A stretch of 64,000 bases of DNA from CAZSLO01 sp964608025 (GCA_964608025.1 CAZSLO010000007.1:34564-98563); one strand, 5' to 3'; positions 34,357 through 43,850 are shown, counted from the first letter of the stretch. Program-made: numbers and translations. Notes: generated from the letters alone by a model not told the origin.

Positions 34357-35589
34357 CTAATGTATCGCTGCGGCAATCGCGGCCGCGCGTTCGTTCACAA
34401 GCTTGTTATTGTTAAAACGGCTTAGCCCGAAAGACTTTATCAACTCCGGAGTTTTGCCAGTTATAATCAACTGAGCCGTAGTTTTTCCCGACGCGGGTGC
34501 AGCCTTGAATCCCCATGTACCCCACCCGCAGTTCAGCAAAAAACCATCAATACCATCAACAAACCCGATGATCGGGGCATAGTCAGGTGTCATATCACAA
34601 AGGCCAGCCCACTGGCGCATGATGTTTATGTCACGTAGATCTGGTAATAGTTCCAATGTGTTCGTTGCAAGTTCATGCAGCATATCTAGGGTTGAACGCT
34701 GACTGTAGGTAGAATATGGATCTACAGGCCCGCCAATCACAAGTTCCCCACGATCAGTCTGATATACATAAACGTGTAAATCTGCGGATGAAATGGTGGT
34801 GTGGACAAACGGTTTTACAGGTTCGGTTACACAGGCTTGAAGAGGGAAGGTATTGATAGGTATATTCAACCCCACCATCTTTGCAATAGTCGAACTCCAT
34901 CCTGCAGTGGCATTAACCACAATGCCGGTTGCAATAGGACCCGATGATGTTTCGACTCCTGTAACCCGATCCCCGTCGCAAGTAATACCCGTAACCTCTG
35001 TGAAAGGGTGTATCTCCACTCCAGCCCGATCAGCTCCTCTGGCAAATCCCCATACGACGGCATCGTGTCGCACAACGCCGGCTGGAGGATGATAGAGTGC
35101 TGCCATTATCGGCAACGATTTCCCAGCTCGAAGATCGATCTGCGGAACTAGTTCCTTGATCTCTTCTGGGCTGATGATACGACTATCTACATCTAGTAAC
35201 TGGTTGAATTCCGCACGTAGCCGTAACCAGTAAACAGAGGATTCAGTGTGTCCAATGTCAAGACGCCCCATATCGTCAAATAAAAGGTTGAATTCAAGTT
35301 CGCTCCCAAGATTTTGGTACAACTTGTGACTTTCTCGAAAGAAGGGTATTGCTTCCGCGGTCAAGTAGTTAGACCTAATTATTGCCGTGCTGCGTGCGCT
35401 CGCACCACCTCCCAAATATCCTTTATCTAGGACTGCTACTCGTAAATTTTTGTCCATCTGTCCGAGATAGTATGCGATGGACAAACCATGTACGCCTCCT
35501 CCTATGATTACCACATCATAACTACCCTTCAAAGAGGGCTTACCCCACATCCTATTCTTGCGAAATAATTGCAGCATTGAGCAAATCAC
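34357..35589 (-). CDS. mgdA: Sarcosine oxidase beta-like subunit; predicted N-methylglutamate dehydrogenase MgdA
   Basis: A 410-residue FAD-dependent amine oxidase of the DAO fold, homologous to SoxB. 'YDVVIIGGGVHGLSIAYYLG' is the dinucleotide motif, then 'GGGASARSTAIIRSNY' (the flavin-linked region), 'IVVNATAGWSS', and 'MRQWAGLCDMTPDYAPIIGFVDG...GWGTWGFKAAPASGKTTAQLI' at the C-terminus. It oxidises the N-methyl group of a secondary amine. It overlaps the gamma-subunit gene by 4 bases and is last in a run with synthase genes that make N-methylglutamate. That is why I favour N-methylglutamate over sarcosine as substrate. No signal peptide. Confidence 0.85.
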   Translation of the reverse strand: MICSMLQLFRKNRMWGKPSLKGSYDVVIIGGGVHGLSIAYYLGQMDKNLRVAVLDKGYLGGGASARSTAIIRSNYLTAEAIPFFRESHKLYQNLGSELEFNLLFDDMGRLDIGHTESSVYWLRLRAEFNQLLDVDSRIISPEEIKELVPQIDLRAGKSLPIMAALYHPPAGVVRHDAVVWGFARGADRAGVEIHPFTEVTGITCDGDRVTGVETSSGPIATGIVVNATAGWSSTIAKMVGLNIPINTFPLQACVTEPVKPFVHTTISSADLHVYVYQTDRGELVIGGPVDPYSTYSQRSTLDMLHELATNTLELLPDLRDINIMRQWAGLCDMTPDYAPIIGFVDGIDGFLLNCGWGTWGFKAAPASGKTTAQLIITGKTPELIKSFGLSRFNNNKLVNERAAAIAAAIH

Positions 35590-36299
35590 ATAGATCGTTT
35601 GAGAATTGAAAGAGAGTCCATACCAACTGGAACAATTTTGAATCGATGTCCGGCCTCTATTAGAGTCTCCCAGATATATTCCCCATAACTCCGGTCGACA
35701 TATATGTCATAGCTTGGTAAATCAGCCAGGTCATAGCGAATCAGCGTCCCATGTACCTGCGAGATATTGCCTTGTGTGCAACTCGTGTTTACGAAATCAC
35801 GTGGATCTGTGTTTAGCTCGGTGACTGAATCAAGTATACGGGAAGCTGATGGTCCTATTAGCCTGATCCCGATCATAACAGAGGTAATGTCTACAACATG
35901 TGCACATATTTCCCCGGCATCTGCCATAATACCAGCCACGGCCTGAGATTGATTGGGTTCTGTGATCAATATAGCTTCATCATGAGCCAACCTAGCCATA
36001 AGTATGTCACCGATTCCCGAATCCTCAGTGAACCGCATCAACGCAACATTTCCGACTTCAGTAACACCTTCTTGCTTTAATCCATTCAATAAATATCTAT
36101 CAATTTGACCATGTAAAATGAGTTTGCCAGAAGGACCAATATCCGAAATGCCTACACCACTACGAACTCTTTCCACTTCCTTATCTGCAGAAGTGTAATA
36201 GACAGGCTGTTGCCACCCAAAACGCTCTGCCATATGCGCGTTTAGCGCTATATGTGTGTGGTGGAGTGCACTTAGACCAATCGGGTTGAAACTAGTCAT
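35586..36299 (-). CDS. mgdD: Sarcosine oxidase gamma-like subunit; predicted MgdD
   Basis: A 237-residue protein with the GcvT/SoxG-type fold. It shows 'ERVRSGVGISDIGPSGKLILHG', 'GIGDILMARLAHDEAILI', 'VDITSVMIGIRLIGPSASRIL' and 'YDIYVDRSYGEYIWETLIEAGHRFKIVPVG', a repeat of the pattern seen in the C-terminal half of the alpha subunit. SoxG has no known independent catalysis and stabilises the heterotetramer. It starts one base after the alpha-subunit stop and overlaps the beta subunit, so all are translated together. Confidence 0.82.
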   Translation of the reverse strand: MTSFNPIGLSALHHTHIALNAHMAERFGWQQPVYYTSADKEVERVRSGVGISDIGPSGKLILHGQIDRYLLNGLKQEGVTEVGNVALMRFTEDSGIGDILMARLAHDEAILITEPNQSQAVAGIMADAGEICAHVVDITSVMIGIRLIGPSASRILDSVTELNTDPRDFVNTSCTQGNISQVHGTLIRYDLADLPSYDIYVDRSYGEYIWETLIEAGHRFKIVPVGMDSLSILKRSM

Positions 36300-36300
36300 A

Positions 36301-39267
36301 TTACTGCCTCAGTCTCTTTCCATCTGGATCATAGAAAGATGTCGTCACTACTTCAGCAGGATATGTCGTTCCATTAGTCCTAATATGAATAGTATTACCC
36401 TGTCCAGCAAGATCTGTAGGTACCCAGCAAAATCCAAAGCCTTTCCCTATTGTCGGACTCAATCTAGAACTGGTGACGCGTCCAATTGGAGCCAGGCCAG
36501 ATACTACTGCGTCTCCATCATGTGGAATAGCATCACCCTTCATCACGAATCCAACCAACCGATTTGGCATTGGACGATCTCTAGCAGCTAGAAGAGCACC
36601 ACGTCCAATGAAATCTTCCTTCTCAAATTTCACTACCCATTCCATACCACTATCAATTGGATTGCTCACCATATCAGTGTCTTGATTTGGGATAATGTGC
36701 ATCTTTTCCAGTCTGAGAATCCTCTGTGTTTCAGTGCCGAAAGGTGTTATCCCATAATCCTTGCCTGCATCCATGATTGAATCCCACATGAATTCACCAT
36801 ACTCTGCCGGGAAATGTAATTCCCAACCAGTTTCACCAACGAATCCAATCCGTAACATCAGGGTCTGAATACCCGCTACGTCACCAAACTTAACCCTCAT
36901 ATAACGAAATCCATCGGTAGAAAGATCCAAATCGGTCAGTTTCTCTAAAGTTTCCCTGGCCCTAGGACCTGCTACATTTATCACGCCATATCCAGCAGTT
37001 ACGTTAGTTACATGAGCACATATTTTCTCTCCAGCCATCCACCACTTAAACCATTCTTCGATAGCTTCCACACTGGCAGTCGAAGTTGTGACAAAATACC
37101 TGTCCTCTGCCAACCGTGCTACCGTACCATCGTCCATAATAGTGCCGTTATCAGCACAAAGGACTCCATACCTAACTCGTCCAATTCTTAGATTCGAGAA
37201 ATAGTGCGTATAAAGACGATCGAGCAAAACTGGTGCATCTTTACCCTGGACTTCTAACTTGCCTAGTGTACTTACATCGATTATCCCAACACCATTCCGT
37301 ACTGCATGAGCTTCCTCCTGGGCAGATCCATAAAGACGGGGCCTCTGCCATACATTAGAATCGATCATCTCGGCTCCTAACTCCTTATGTTTTCGGTCCA
37401 TGGGAGTCAGTTTTGTAGGCCTATGTATGGGCCCTGCAAGAGTACCAAGGCTAACTGGTTTTACTGGAGGGCGTGATGTAGTAGATCCCAGGTCAGCAAC
37501 ACTCTGGCCGCTGTGTTTTGCTGCGATATCAACAAAGGTCTTATGACACATCTTGCCTTGGCATGGGCCCATAGTAACAGTGCTGTACCGTTTCAAAGTC
37601 TGAATGTCTTCAAATCCTTCATCTACTCCAGTGGTAATATCCCTAGCAGTCACATCCTCACAAAAGCAGACGAATTGTTTTGCTCCAAGGACATTTTCCA
37701 AAGGAGGAGATGAAAGTCTCTGGTTATTCCTATAATTATCCTCACGTTCCGTAAGTTTTGTTTTGTAATCTGATAACTGGGAATCTATCCTGGGAACATT
37801 AGGTCTATTAGCTGCCTCTATCCCAGCAATATGACCTTGAAGGATCGCGATACCCGCATCATGGAATCCAGTCATATCCCCCACCGCAAAAATGCCGTCA
37901 GGTAGATCGGCAGCAACGTTCAGGCCGAGGGCATCCTCGTACTTAGATCCAGCACCAAGTTGATGAATTAGCGCTGCGGCGGGCTGAAACCCCCCAGACA
38001 TTGCTATGATATCGGCGTCAAACTGTCGCTCCACAGTCGTGATTTGTCCGTTCTCCAACTTTGCGACCACACCACCAACCACCCTCTTCACACCCTCTGC
38101 ACGAACAATGCCATGACTAGGTAAAATAAGGACTCCTGAATCTCTTAGCTGTGTGGCCGCTTCCAAATGATCTGGGAAGCCTGGCCTAGTGTCTGTCAAA
38201 ACTACTATCCTCATCCCAGCAGATATCATATCCAAAGCAGCTTGATACCCATGATCATTGGTAGTAGAGACGATAGCCACTTTGCCAGGTTTAACACCAT
38301 ATAAATGGATTAATCTCTGTAAACCAGTAGCAAGCATCACGCCAGGTAAATCGTTACGATCAAATGTCAGTGGTGTTTCATATGAACCAGTGGCCACCAC
38401 CACAGAATTAGCTCTAAGCCTAATCATGGATGAGCCCTGATTAATTCCGAGTAATTTGCCTTCATAAAGTCCAAAAGCCGTGGCATCCCCGATGACTTCA
38501 ATATCCTCGTTGGACTCGATTCTTTGCGCAAGCGACCTAGATGATTGCTGTCCTGATTCAGTATCCAGATCCGGGGCATCGATCCTTGTACATGGGTCGT
38601 AGAGTAAATGTCCTCCCAGAGTAGGCTGGTCATCTACTAAAGTGACCTGTACGCCTGATTCCGCCGCCGCTAAAGCGGCAGACATTCCAGCAGGGCCACC
38701 TCCTACTACTGCAACCTCGGTGTGTCTATATTCGTGGTTACTTGTTATGGCAACAGGCTCTCTGGGCACAGGTCCGAGCCCAGCTATCCTACGTATTATT
38801 GGCCGCACAATTTTCCACAATAACTTTGGGGTATGAAATGTCTTGTAGTAAAAACCTATCGGCATAAGCCTGTCGAATTTATCTAGAATAGATAAAGCAT
38901 CCCGCTCTTGAGAAGGCCAAGCATTCTGGTGCTTTACACGCATTCCTGGCTCGACTCGTGTCGTACAGGCCCGTACGTTAGGTTTTCCATCTACAGTCAT
39001 CAAGCAGTTGGCGCAATTACCAGCCACACATAGAAGACCACGAGCCCTGTGATACTTAAAACTACGAGTAAATATCCTTACGCCCGAGGCATATAGAGCT
39101 GAGGCTATAGTGTCACCGCCAAAGGCCCGGTACTGTTTTCCATTAAAATCAAACTGGGCCTGATCCGATTCTCCAACCAGATAGTGTGATTCCCCAGAAA
39201 GTCGATCTTGGTTTGATAACCTTGTCAAATTAAGAATCGGCCTCCCCGGGCCACATAGTCGAATCAA
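36301..39267 (-). CDS. mgdC: Sarcosine oxidase alpha-like subunit; predicted MgdC
   Basis: A 988-residue SoxA-type subunit. The domains in order are a 2Fe-2S ferredoxin-like part ('CVAGNCANCLMTVDG'), an FAD/NAD-binding domain ('TEVAVVGGGPAGMSAALAAAE', later 'GIFAVGDMTGFHDAGIAILQG'), a BFD-like segment with Cys residues ('FVCFCEDVTARDITTG', 'TMGPCQGKMC'), and a folate-binding GcvT domain from about residue 620 ('NVWQRPRLYGSAQEEAHAVRNGVGIIDVSTLGKLEVQG', 'GFVGETGWELHFPAEYG'). The electrons go from beta-subunit flavin to NAD or an acceptor, and formaldehyde to tetrahydrofolate. It overlaps the delta gene by 38 bases. Confidence 0.9.
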   Translation of the reverse strand: MIRLCGPGRPILNLTRLSNQDRLSGESHYLVGESDQAQFDFNGKQYRAFGGDTIASALYASGVRIFTRSFKYHRARGLLCVAGNCANCLMTVDGKPNVRACTTRVEPGMRVKHQNAWPSQERDALSILDKFDRLMPIGFYYKTFHTPKLLWKIVRPIIRRIAGLGPVPREPVAITSNHEYRHTEVAVVGGGPAGMSAALAAAESGVQVTLVDDQPTLGGHLLYDPCTRIDAPDLDTESGQQSSRSLAQRIESNEDIEVIGDATAFGLYEGKLLGINQGSSMIRLRANSVVVATGSYETPLTFDRNDLPGVMLATGLQRLIHLYGVKPGKVAIVSTTNDHGYQAALDMISAGMRIVVLTDTRPGFPDHLEAATQLRDSGVLILPSHGIVRAEGVKRVVGGVVAKLENGQITTVERQFDADIIAMSGGFQPAAALIHQLGAGSKYEDALGLNVAADLPDGIFAVGDMTGFHDAGIAILQGHIAGIEAANRPNVPRIDSQLSDYKTKLTEREDNYRNNQRLSSPPLENVLGAKQFVCFCEDVTARDITTGVDEGFEDIQTLKRYSTVTMGPCQGKMCHKTFVDIAAKHSGQSVADLGSTTSRPPVKPVSLGTLAGPIHRPTKLTPMDRKHKELGAEMIDSNVWQRPRLYGSAQEEAHAVRNGVGIIDVSTLGKLEVQGKDAPVLLDRLYTHYFSNLRIGRVRYGVLCADNGTIMDDGTVARLAEDRYFVTTSTASVEAIEEWFKWWMAGEKICAHVTNVTAGYGVINVAGPRARETLEKLTDLDLSTDGFRYMRVKFGDVAGIQTLMLRIGFVGETGWELHFPAEYGEFMWDSIMDAGKDYGITPFGTETQRILRLEKMHIIPNQDTDMVSNPIDSGMEWVVKFEKEDFIGRGALLAARDRPMPNRLVGFVMKGDAIPHDGDAVVSGLAPIGRVTSSRLSPTIGKGFGFCWVPTDLAGQGNTIHIRTNGTTYPAEVVTTSFYDPDGKRLRQ

Positions 39268-39493
39268 TCCTGTTTGTTGTAGTGTCCCGTTCTGCTAAAA
39301 ACCATTTACGACATCCAAGGCCGTGGTACCACCACTCCTGCTGATCACCAGCAACATTGCCCCTAGCGTAAAAGTATTTCATCCAAATTCCAGTTTCAGC
39401 ATCCGGCGCCGGACGCTGAACGACCTCGCCGCCGAATCTAAATTCGTATACGTTTCGATCACCACAATTAGGACAATTAACTAGAAAAGACAT
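39230..39493 (-). CDS. mgdB: Sarcosine oxidase delta-like subunit; predicted MgdB
   Basis: An 87-residue SoxD-type zinc-binding subunit: 'LVNCPNCGDRNVYEFRFGGE' holds the first Cys pair, and 'WWYHGLGCRKWFLAERDT' the later His and Cys ligands. It is short, as in the family (about 90-100), and structural. It starts 7 bases after the gmaS stop. This tight spacing joins the ligase gene and the dehydrogenase genes in one transcript. Confidence 0.88.
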   Translation of the reverse strand: MSFLVNCPNCGDRNVYEFRFGGEVVQRPAPDAETGIWMKYFYARGNVAGDQQEWWYHGLGCRKWFLAERDTTTNRIDSTMWPGEADS

Positions 39494-39499
39494 GGCTTC

Positions 39500-40858
39500 C
39501 TAAAACATCGTAAGATATCGGTCAATTTCCCACTGGGTTACTTGCTTATGATATTCGTTCCACTCAGCCTCTTTGATATCCACGAATTCATCATATATAG
39601 GTCCAAGTGCTTCTTGAACCACTACATCTCTGCGAAGCTCTGAAACAGCCTCGTTTAGGCTCTGTGGCAACATTCGTATGCCTCTACGCTTGATCTCATC
39701 AAGACCCAGTTCGTACATGTTGCCGAGATTCGCTTTACCCGGATCAATTTTGTTCCTAACTCCATCCAATCCCGCCGATACATATGCAGCAAACGCCAAG
39801 TACGGATTACAGGCAGCAGATACCGTACGATCTTCCAAGTGACCTGGGCCTGCAGTACGAAGCATTTGTGTCCTGTTGTTATCCCCATATGATATGAATG
39901 CAGGGGTCCATGTAAAACCAGACTGCGTACCAAGAAGTCCCTCTCCGATCTGAAGCCTTTTGTAGCAATTCACTGTTGGTGAATTGATGGCACATAGGGC
40001 AGGGGCATGAGCGAATATCCCACCAATAAAATAGTATGCGAATTCCGATAATCCAAGTCCTTGTTCATCTTCCTCGTCAAGAAACAAATTTTTGCCAGAG
40101 GCAGCTTCTTCTATATGGAAATGGACATGTCCGCCACTACCAGTCCGGTCTGAAAAAGGCTTGGCCATATGAGTCGCAATTGCTCCATATCGCTGTGCAT
40201 ACTGGCTAGTCATCATCTTGAAAAATGTATAGCGATCCGCAGTAGTCAGTGCATCGCTATATACGAAATTGACCTCATATTGTCCATTTGCATCCTCGTG
40301 GTCAGATTGGTAGGCATCCCATCCAATCCTAGACATCCCGTCCATCAGATCTTTAAGATAGTCCATAACATTTGAGATGCCCTTGAAGTCATAGCACGGC
40401 TTCGCCAATGAATCCACGTTGCTAGGATCCCAAACATCTATTGAGCCATCGGCATTCCTAGTAACTAAGAAATGTTCGGGCTCTATGCCTACATGAAATG
40501 TATATCCTTCATCTCTAATGTTCCCGAGCACTCTTTTAAGGTTTTGTCTCACGCAGTAAGGATGTACCTTGTCATCCACATAAAGGTCGCTAGCAAACCT
40601 GGCGACACCATCCCGCCAAGGTGTTGGAGTGTAACTATCAAGGTCGATCTTCGCCATCATGTCATGGGAATGAGGTCCCTGACCCAGGCCCCAGAGAGCC
40701 GCACCAGCAAAACCCGCACCATCATCAATGACATCATCAAGGTGAGATGCGGGAACCATCTTGACCTTAGGGGAGCCGTGTATATCCACAAACTGGGCAA
40801 GAATATATTCCACGCCATCAGCATCCATTTTGTTCCGTATTTCATCTCGAGTAGTCAT
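39500..40858 (-). CDS. gmaS: Glutamine synthetase-family ligase; predicted gamma-glutamylmethylamide synthetase
   Basis: A 452-residue GlnA-like ATP ligase. It has the beta-grasp N-terminal part 'YILAQFVDIHGSPKVKMVP', 'FHVGIEPEHFLV', 'GQYEVNFVYSDALTTADRYTFFK', 'GSGGHVHFHI' and 'NCYKRLQIGEG...TWTPAFISYGDNNRTQMLRTAG'. The last two blocks are those of GlnT/GmaS-type enzymes, not housekeeping GlnA, which has 'VPGYEAP' there. GmaS joins methylamine to glutamate using ATP. Genomic context is the main support: N-methylglutamate synthase genes upstream and dehydrogenase genes downstream. True glutamine synthesis is the alternative. The ATG follows a GGAGG site. Confidence 0.82.
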   Translation of the reverse strand: MTTRDEIRNKMDADGVEYILAQFVDIHGSPKVKMVPASHLDDVIDDGAGFAGAALWGLGQGPHSHDMMAKIDLDSYTPTPWRDGVARFASDLYVDDKVHPYCVRQNLKRVLGNIRDEGYTFHVGIEPEHFLVTRNADGSIDVWDPSNVDSLAKPCYDFKGISNVMDYLKDLMDGMSRIGWDAYQSDHEDANGQYEVNFVYSDALTTADRYTFFKMMTSQYAQRYGAIATHMAKPFSDRTGSGGHVHFHIEEAASGKNLFLDEEDEQGLGLSEFAYYFIGGIFAHAPALCAINSPTVNCYKRLQIGEGLLGTQSGFTWTPAFISYGDNNRTQMLRTAGPGHLEDRTVSAACNPYLAFAAYVSAGLDGVRNKIDPGKANLGNMYELGLDEIKRRGIRMLPQSLNEAVSELRRDVVVQEALGPIYDEFVDIKEAEWNEYHKQVTQWEIDRYLTMF

Positions 40859-40860
40859 TT

Positions 40861-40874
40861 TGGAGGTTCCTCCA
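40861..40874 (-). promoter_or_regulatory. Palindromic ribosome binding site of gmaS
   Basis: The Shine-Dalgarno lies within TGGAGGAACCTCCA, a perfect palindrome that can fold as a 5-bp stem with a GAAC loop and hide the site. A second dyad, TTTCGG-N4-CCGAAA, lies at 40880-40895 in the 108-base gap between mgsC and gmaS. Regulation is inference. Confidence 0.3.
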
Positions 40875-40966
40875 TATAGTTTCGGCCGACCGAAAAACTC
40901 ACCCTACCAGAATATAACGTACAAACCACCAAGATTTTACCCCAAAAGATCTTCCAGTTGAGAGCA

Positions 40967-42268
40967 CTATTCACCGAATACCTTATTGGTACCAACCAAT
41001 GGAATATTCGCCATGGCAGACGCCTCTATAGTTAAGGCAGCTAAATCTTCCGGCTCGAGACTATGAACATCGCTTTTACCAAGAGATCGCGTCAACAAAG
41101 CCATTTCCATCGTCATTGAATTTATAAAATTCGCGACCCTTTCAGCCCCTTCATTGGGATCAAGACGCTTGGTTAATTCAGGATCCTGGGTCGTGATTCC
41201 AACAGGACATTTACCCGTATGGCAATGTCTACAGTAGCCAGCCGGCACACCCACTTCATTTTCATAATCTGATTCAGGTGTGTCTTTATTACAATTTAAG
41301 GCTATTAGTGCAGAGATTCCTATCGCGACAGCATCGGCTCCAAGTGCAAGTGCCTTTGCTGCGTCGGCACCTCCTCTTATTCCACCCGAAGCAATTAAAC
41401 TAACTGTTCCATAGAGCCCGAGCTCTCGCAGTGCCTCTCGAGCCATAACTATCGCAGGGACCGTTGGTATTCCGCTATGGTCCAACAGGACTTCTGCTGA
41501 TGCACCGGTACCAGCAACCATGCTATCGACCACGATTGCATCAGCACCAGCTTTCGCAGCAAGTTTGACATCATCTGTAACACGGCAAGCACCAAGTTTC
41601 ACATGTATTGGTATTTTGTGATCAGTCGCCTCTCGTAATTGGTCGATTTTCATTGCCAGGTCATCGGGTCCTAGCCAATCAGGATGGCGAGCAGGGCTGC
41701 GCTGATCAATACCGGTTGGAAGATCTCGCATTTCAGCAATTTCATCGAGCACCTTCACCCCCATAAGCATACCGCCAGTTCCAGGTTTGGCACCCTGACC
41801 TACTACGATTTCTACAGCTTGAGCCTGGACTAGATGATGAGGATTGAATCCATAGCGGCTGGGCAATACCTGATAAATCAAATTGTCAGAGGCGTCCCTC
41901 TCAGCTTGCAACATACCGCCATCACCAGTACAACTCGCTGTTCCAACAAGTGCGGCTCCTTTGCCGAGTGCCGTCTTGGCATTAGCTGAGAGCGCACCGT
42001 AACTCATACCAGAAATATAGATCGGCGTTTCAAGCCGAAGCGGGTTCTCTGCATACCTCGCGCCTATTATGGTGCCTGTTTCACACTTCTCTTTGTATCC
42101 CTCCAGGGGGAAGCGAGTAAGACCGGTAGAGAGAAAGGTCAAGTCGTCAAAGTGAGTAACTTTTTGAAACGTGCTGAATCCTCGAATCCTGTAACGACCC
42201 AATTCTGCCTTCGCATGAATATCGTCGATGACCCATGGGGTCATGATATGGCTGTTTTGATCTACCAT
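40967..42268 (-). CDS. mgsC: FMN-binding glutamate synthase family protein; predicted N-methylglutamate synthase MgsC
   Basis: A 433-residue FMN- and 3Fe-4S-dependent synthase domain (GltB domain 2 / GlxD type). It shows 'ETPIYISGMSYGALSANAKTALG', 'GTASCTGDGGML', 'AKPGTGGMLMGVKV' and 'HVKLGACRVTDDVKLAAKAGADAIVVDSMVAGTGAS' (flavin phosphate region). The iron-sulfur loop is 'CRHCHTGKCPVGITTQDPEL', three Cys as expected. It transfers reduced nitrogen to 2-oxoglutarate; in the mgs set it makes N-methylglutamate from gamma-glutamylmethylamide or methylamine. Its ATG overlaps the mgsB stop by one base (TGATG). Confidence 0.87.
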   Translation of the reverse strand: MVDQNSHIMTPWVIDDIHAKAELGRYRIRGFSTFQKVTHFDDLTFLSTGLTRFPLEGYKEKCETGTIIGARYAENPLRLETPIYISGMSYGALSANAKTALGKGAALVGTASCTGDGGMLQAERDASDNLIYQVLPSRYGFNPHHLVQAQAVEIVVGQGAKPGTGGMLMGVKVLDEIAEMRDLPTGIDQRSPARHPDWLGPDDLAMKIDQLREATDHKIPIHVKLGACRVTDDVKLAAKAGADAIVVDSMVAGTGASAEVLLDHSGIPTVPAIVMAREALRELGLYGTVSLIASGGIRGGADAAKALALGADAVAIGISALIALNCNKDTPESDYENEVGVPAGYCRHCHTGKCPVGITTQDPELTKRLDPNEGAERVANFINSMTMEMALLTRSLGKSDVHSLEPEDLAALTIEASAMANIPLVGTNKVFGE

Positions 42269-42951
42269 CAGAAGGCAGTCTTTTCTAATCGTTCAAGCGA
42301 ATCTAGGTGATAAAGTTTCTTCGCTGATACAATCTTTGTGAAATGGGGACGCTGAGAGGTTCCGTTTCGATCCAATATATCCCACAACCGAATTAACTCA
42401 TCCTCCGTTACATCCTCTACCCGGGCATCATTACCAAGCGAGCCGTAACTGCCCCCTACATATATAACCCCTTCATAAATTGAATCCCCTACTGCATCGC
42501 CTGCGTTCCCGCAAACAATTATCTCACCTTTCTGCATCATAAATCCTGTCAGAAATCCCGAGTCTCCTCCTATGATTAACCTGCCACCCTTCATAGAAAT
42601 ACCAGCACGTGCGCCCGCATTGCCTCCGACATAAATCTCACCACCTCGCATAGACGCAGCTACAGATGCACCTGCATCTTGGGATAAGCTTATCTTACCG
42701 CTCATCAAGTTTTCCCCAAGAGCCCAACCTGCATTCCCTTCAATCACAACCTCGGGGCCATCCAAGAGACTAGCGGAGTAGTATCCTACACTGCCAACAA
42801 TATTTATTTTGCAAGACTCCAGGATTCCCACACCAATATTATGCCGGGCCTGGGGATTAAGGATCGTGATTTCTGAACCCGCGTCCGCTAACCGCTTAAG
42901 TTCCTGGTTCAACTCTCGTGTAGTAAGCTTATTAGCGTCTAAAGTATCCAA
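42268..42951 (-). CDS. mgsB: GltB domain-3-like beta-helix protein; predicted MgsB
   Basis: A 227-residue right-handed beta-helix like the C-terminal GXGXG domain of glutamate synthase (also GlxC and FmdC). The repeats read as 'GNAGARAGISMKGGRLIIGG', 'DSGFLTGFMMQKGEIIVCGN' and 'AGDAVGDSIYEGVIYVGG', each turn with Gly at fixed places. In split synthases this subunit bridges the amidotransferase and the FMN domain. It overlaps the mgsA 3' end by 13 bases and the mgsC start by one base. Confidence 0.87.
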   Translation of the reverse strand: MDTLDANKLTTRELNQELKRLADAGSEITILNPQARHNIGVGILESCKINIVGSVGYYSASLLDGPEVVIEGNAGWALGENLMSGKISLSQDAGASVAASMRGGEIYVGGNAGARAGISMKGGRLIIGGDSGFLTGFMMQKGEIIVCGNAGDAVGDSIYEGVIYVGGSYGSLGNDARVEDVTEDELIRLWDILDRNGTSQRPHFTKIVSAKKLYHLDSLERLEKTAF

Positions 42952-43850
42952 GTAATAACCTCTGACTGCTGAGGTTCGATACGATCGATCTCATCTTCGA
43001 ACACGCTACGTAGAGCTATCTCTTCGGATGCAACAGCTACTACATCCTCTGTCTCCATTGTCACAAGTGGCTTGGCAGACCATTGATCTTTCGCGTAACC
43101 AATTCCATCCCTAGTCGATACAAGGTATGTAAACGTGCCATCGAGATCATCAAGTGAAGCTTTAAGCGCATTTTCCAGGCTCTCACCATTGGCCATCTTA
43201 TCAGCCAAATAAACAGCAATCAGTTCCGAATCATTGTGGGTCAGGAAATGATGTCCATTATCTTCATATCGCCGTTTCATCTTGTGATAGTTCGTTAACT
43301 GACCATTGTGGACTACAGTCACATCTGGAAATGGATAGGCCCAGAATGGATGCGCGTGGCTTATATCAACAACGCTCTCAGTCGCCATCCGCACGTGACC
43401 TATCCCATGAGTCCCTGTTAGATTGGCAAGGTGATGCTTCGCATTCATATCCGATGCAGTACCGACATCCTTTACGATCTCAGAAGATTCCCCAATACTG
43501 TGAATAATGACCCCAGGGATTGCCAACAGAGTCTCCGCCAATAATTGGGTCGAACCTTCGTAGTTAACCGACAGCCTGATAAATCCATCCTCAATATCTG
43601 AAGATACTACAAGGGCATCACATCTGGCCAGCTCATCATTAACTTGTTTTAACGAATCCTGAAGTGGTCTCGCATCAGTCCAAATGCGTACTATCAAGTC
43701 AGCTTCACTATGCTCACCGGCAACGGTAAATCCGGTAGAATCCCGACCACGATGTGCTAGGGAATCTAACATCCTGACCAAATCTCGTCCAATCGGGGCG
43801 GGGCGATCAACCGACGCCTTCTTATGAACGATACCGCTAATACCACACAT
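42939..43850 (-). CDS. mgsA: Class II glutamine amidotransferase; predicted MgsA
   Basis: A 303-residue N-terminal-nucleophile amidotransferase (GlxB / GltB domain 1 type). I place the start at the ATG at 43850 so that Cys2 of 'MCGISGIVHKK' is the nucleophile after Met removal; a TTG two codons earlier is less likely. Further marks are 'LAHRGRDSTGF', 'GIGHVRMATESVVDISHAHPF', 'VVHNGQLTNYHKMKRRY', 'HNDSELIAVYLADKM' and 'DGTFTYLVSTRDG'. It hydrolyses glutamine or gamma-glutamylmethylamide and channels the amine to MgsC. It is the first gene of the cluster. Confidence 0.87.
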   Translation of the reverse strand: MCGISGIVHKKASVDRPAPIGRDLVRMLDSLAHRGRDSTGFTVAGEHSEADLIVRIWTDARPLQDSLKQVNDELARCDALVVSSDIEDGFIRLSVNYEGSTQLLAETLLAIPGVIIHSIGESSEIVKDVGTASDMNAKHHLANLTGTHGIGHVRMATESVVDISHAHPFWAYPFPDVTVVHNGQLTNYHKMKRRYEDNGHHFLTHNDSELIAVYLADKMANGESLENALKASLDDLDGTFTYLVSTRDGIGYAKDQWSAKPLVTMETEDVVAVASEEIALRSVFEDEIDRIEPQQSEVITWIL

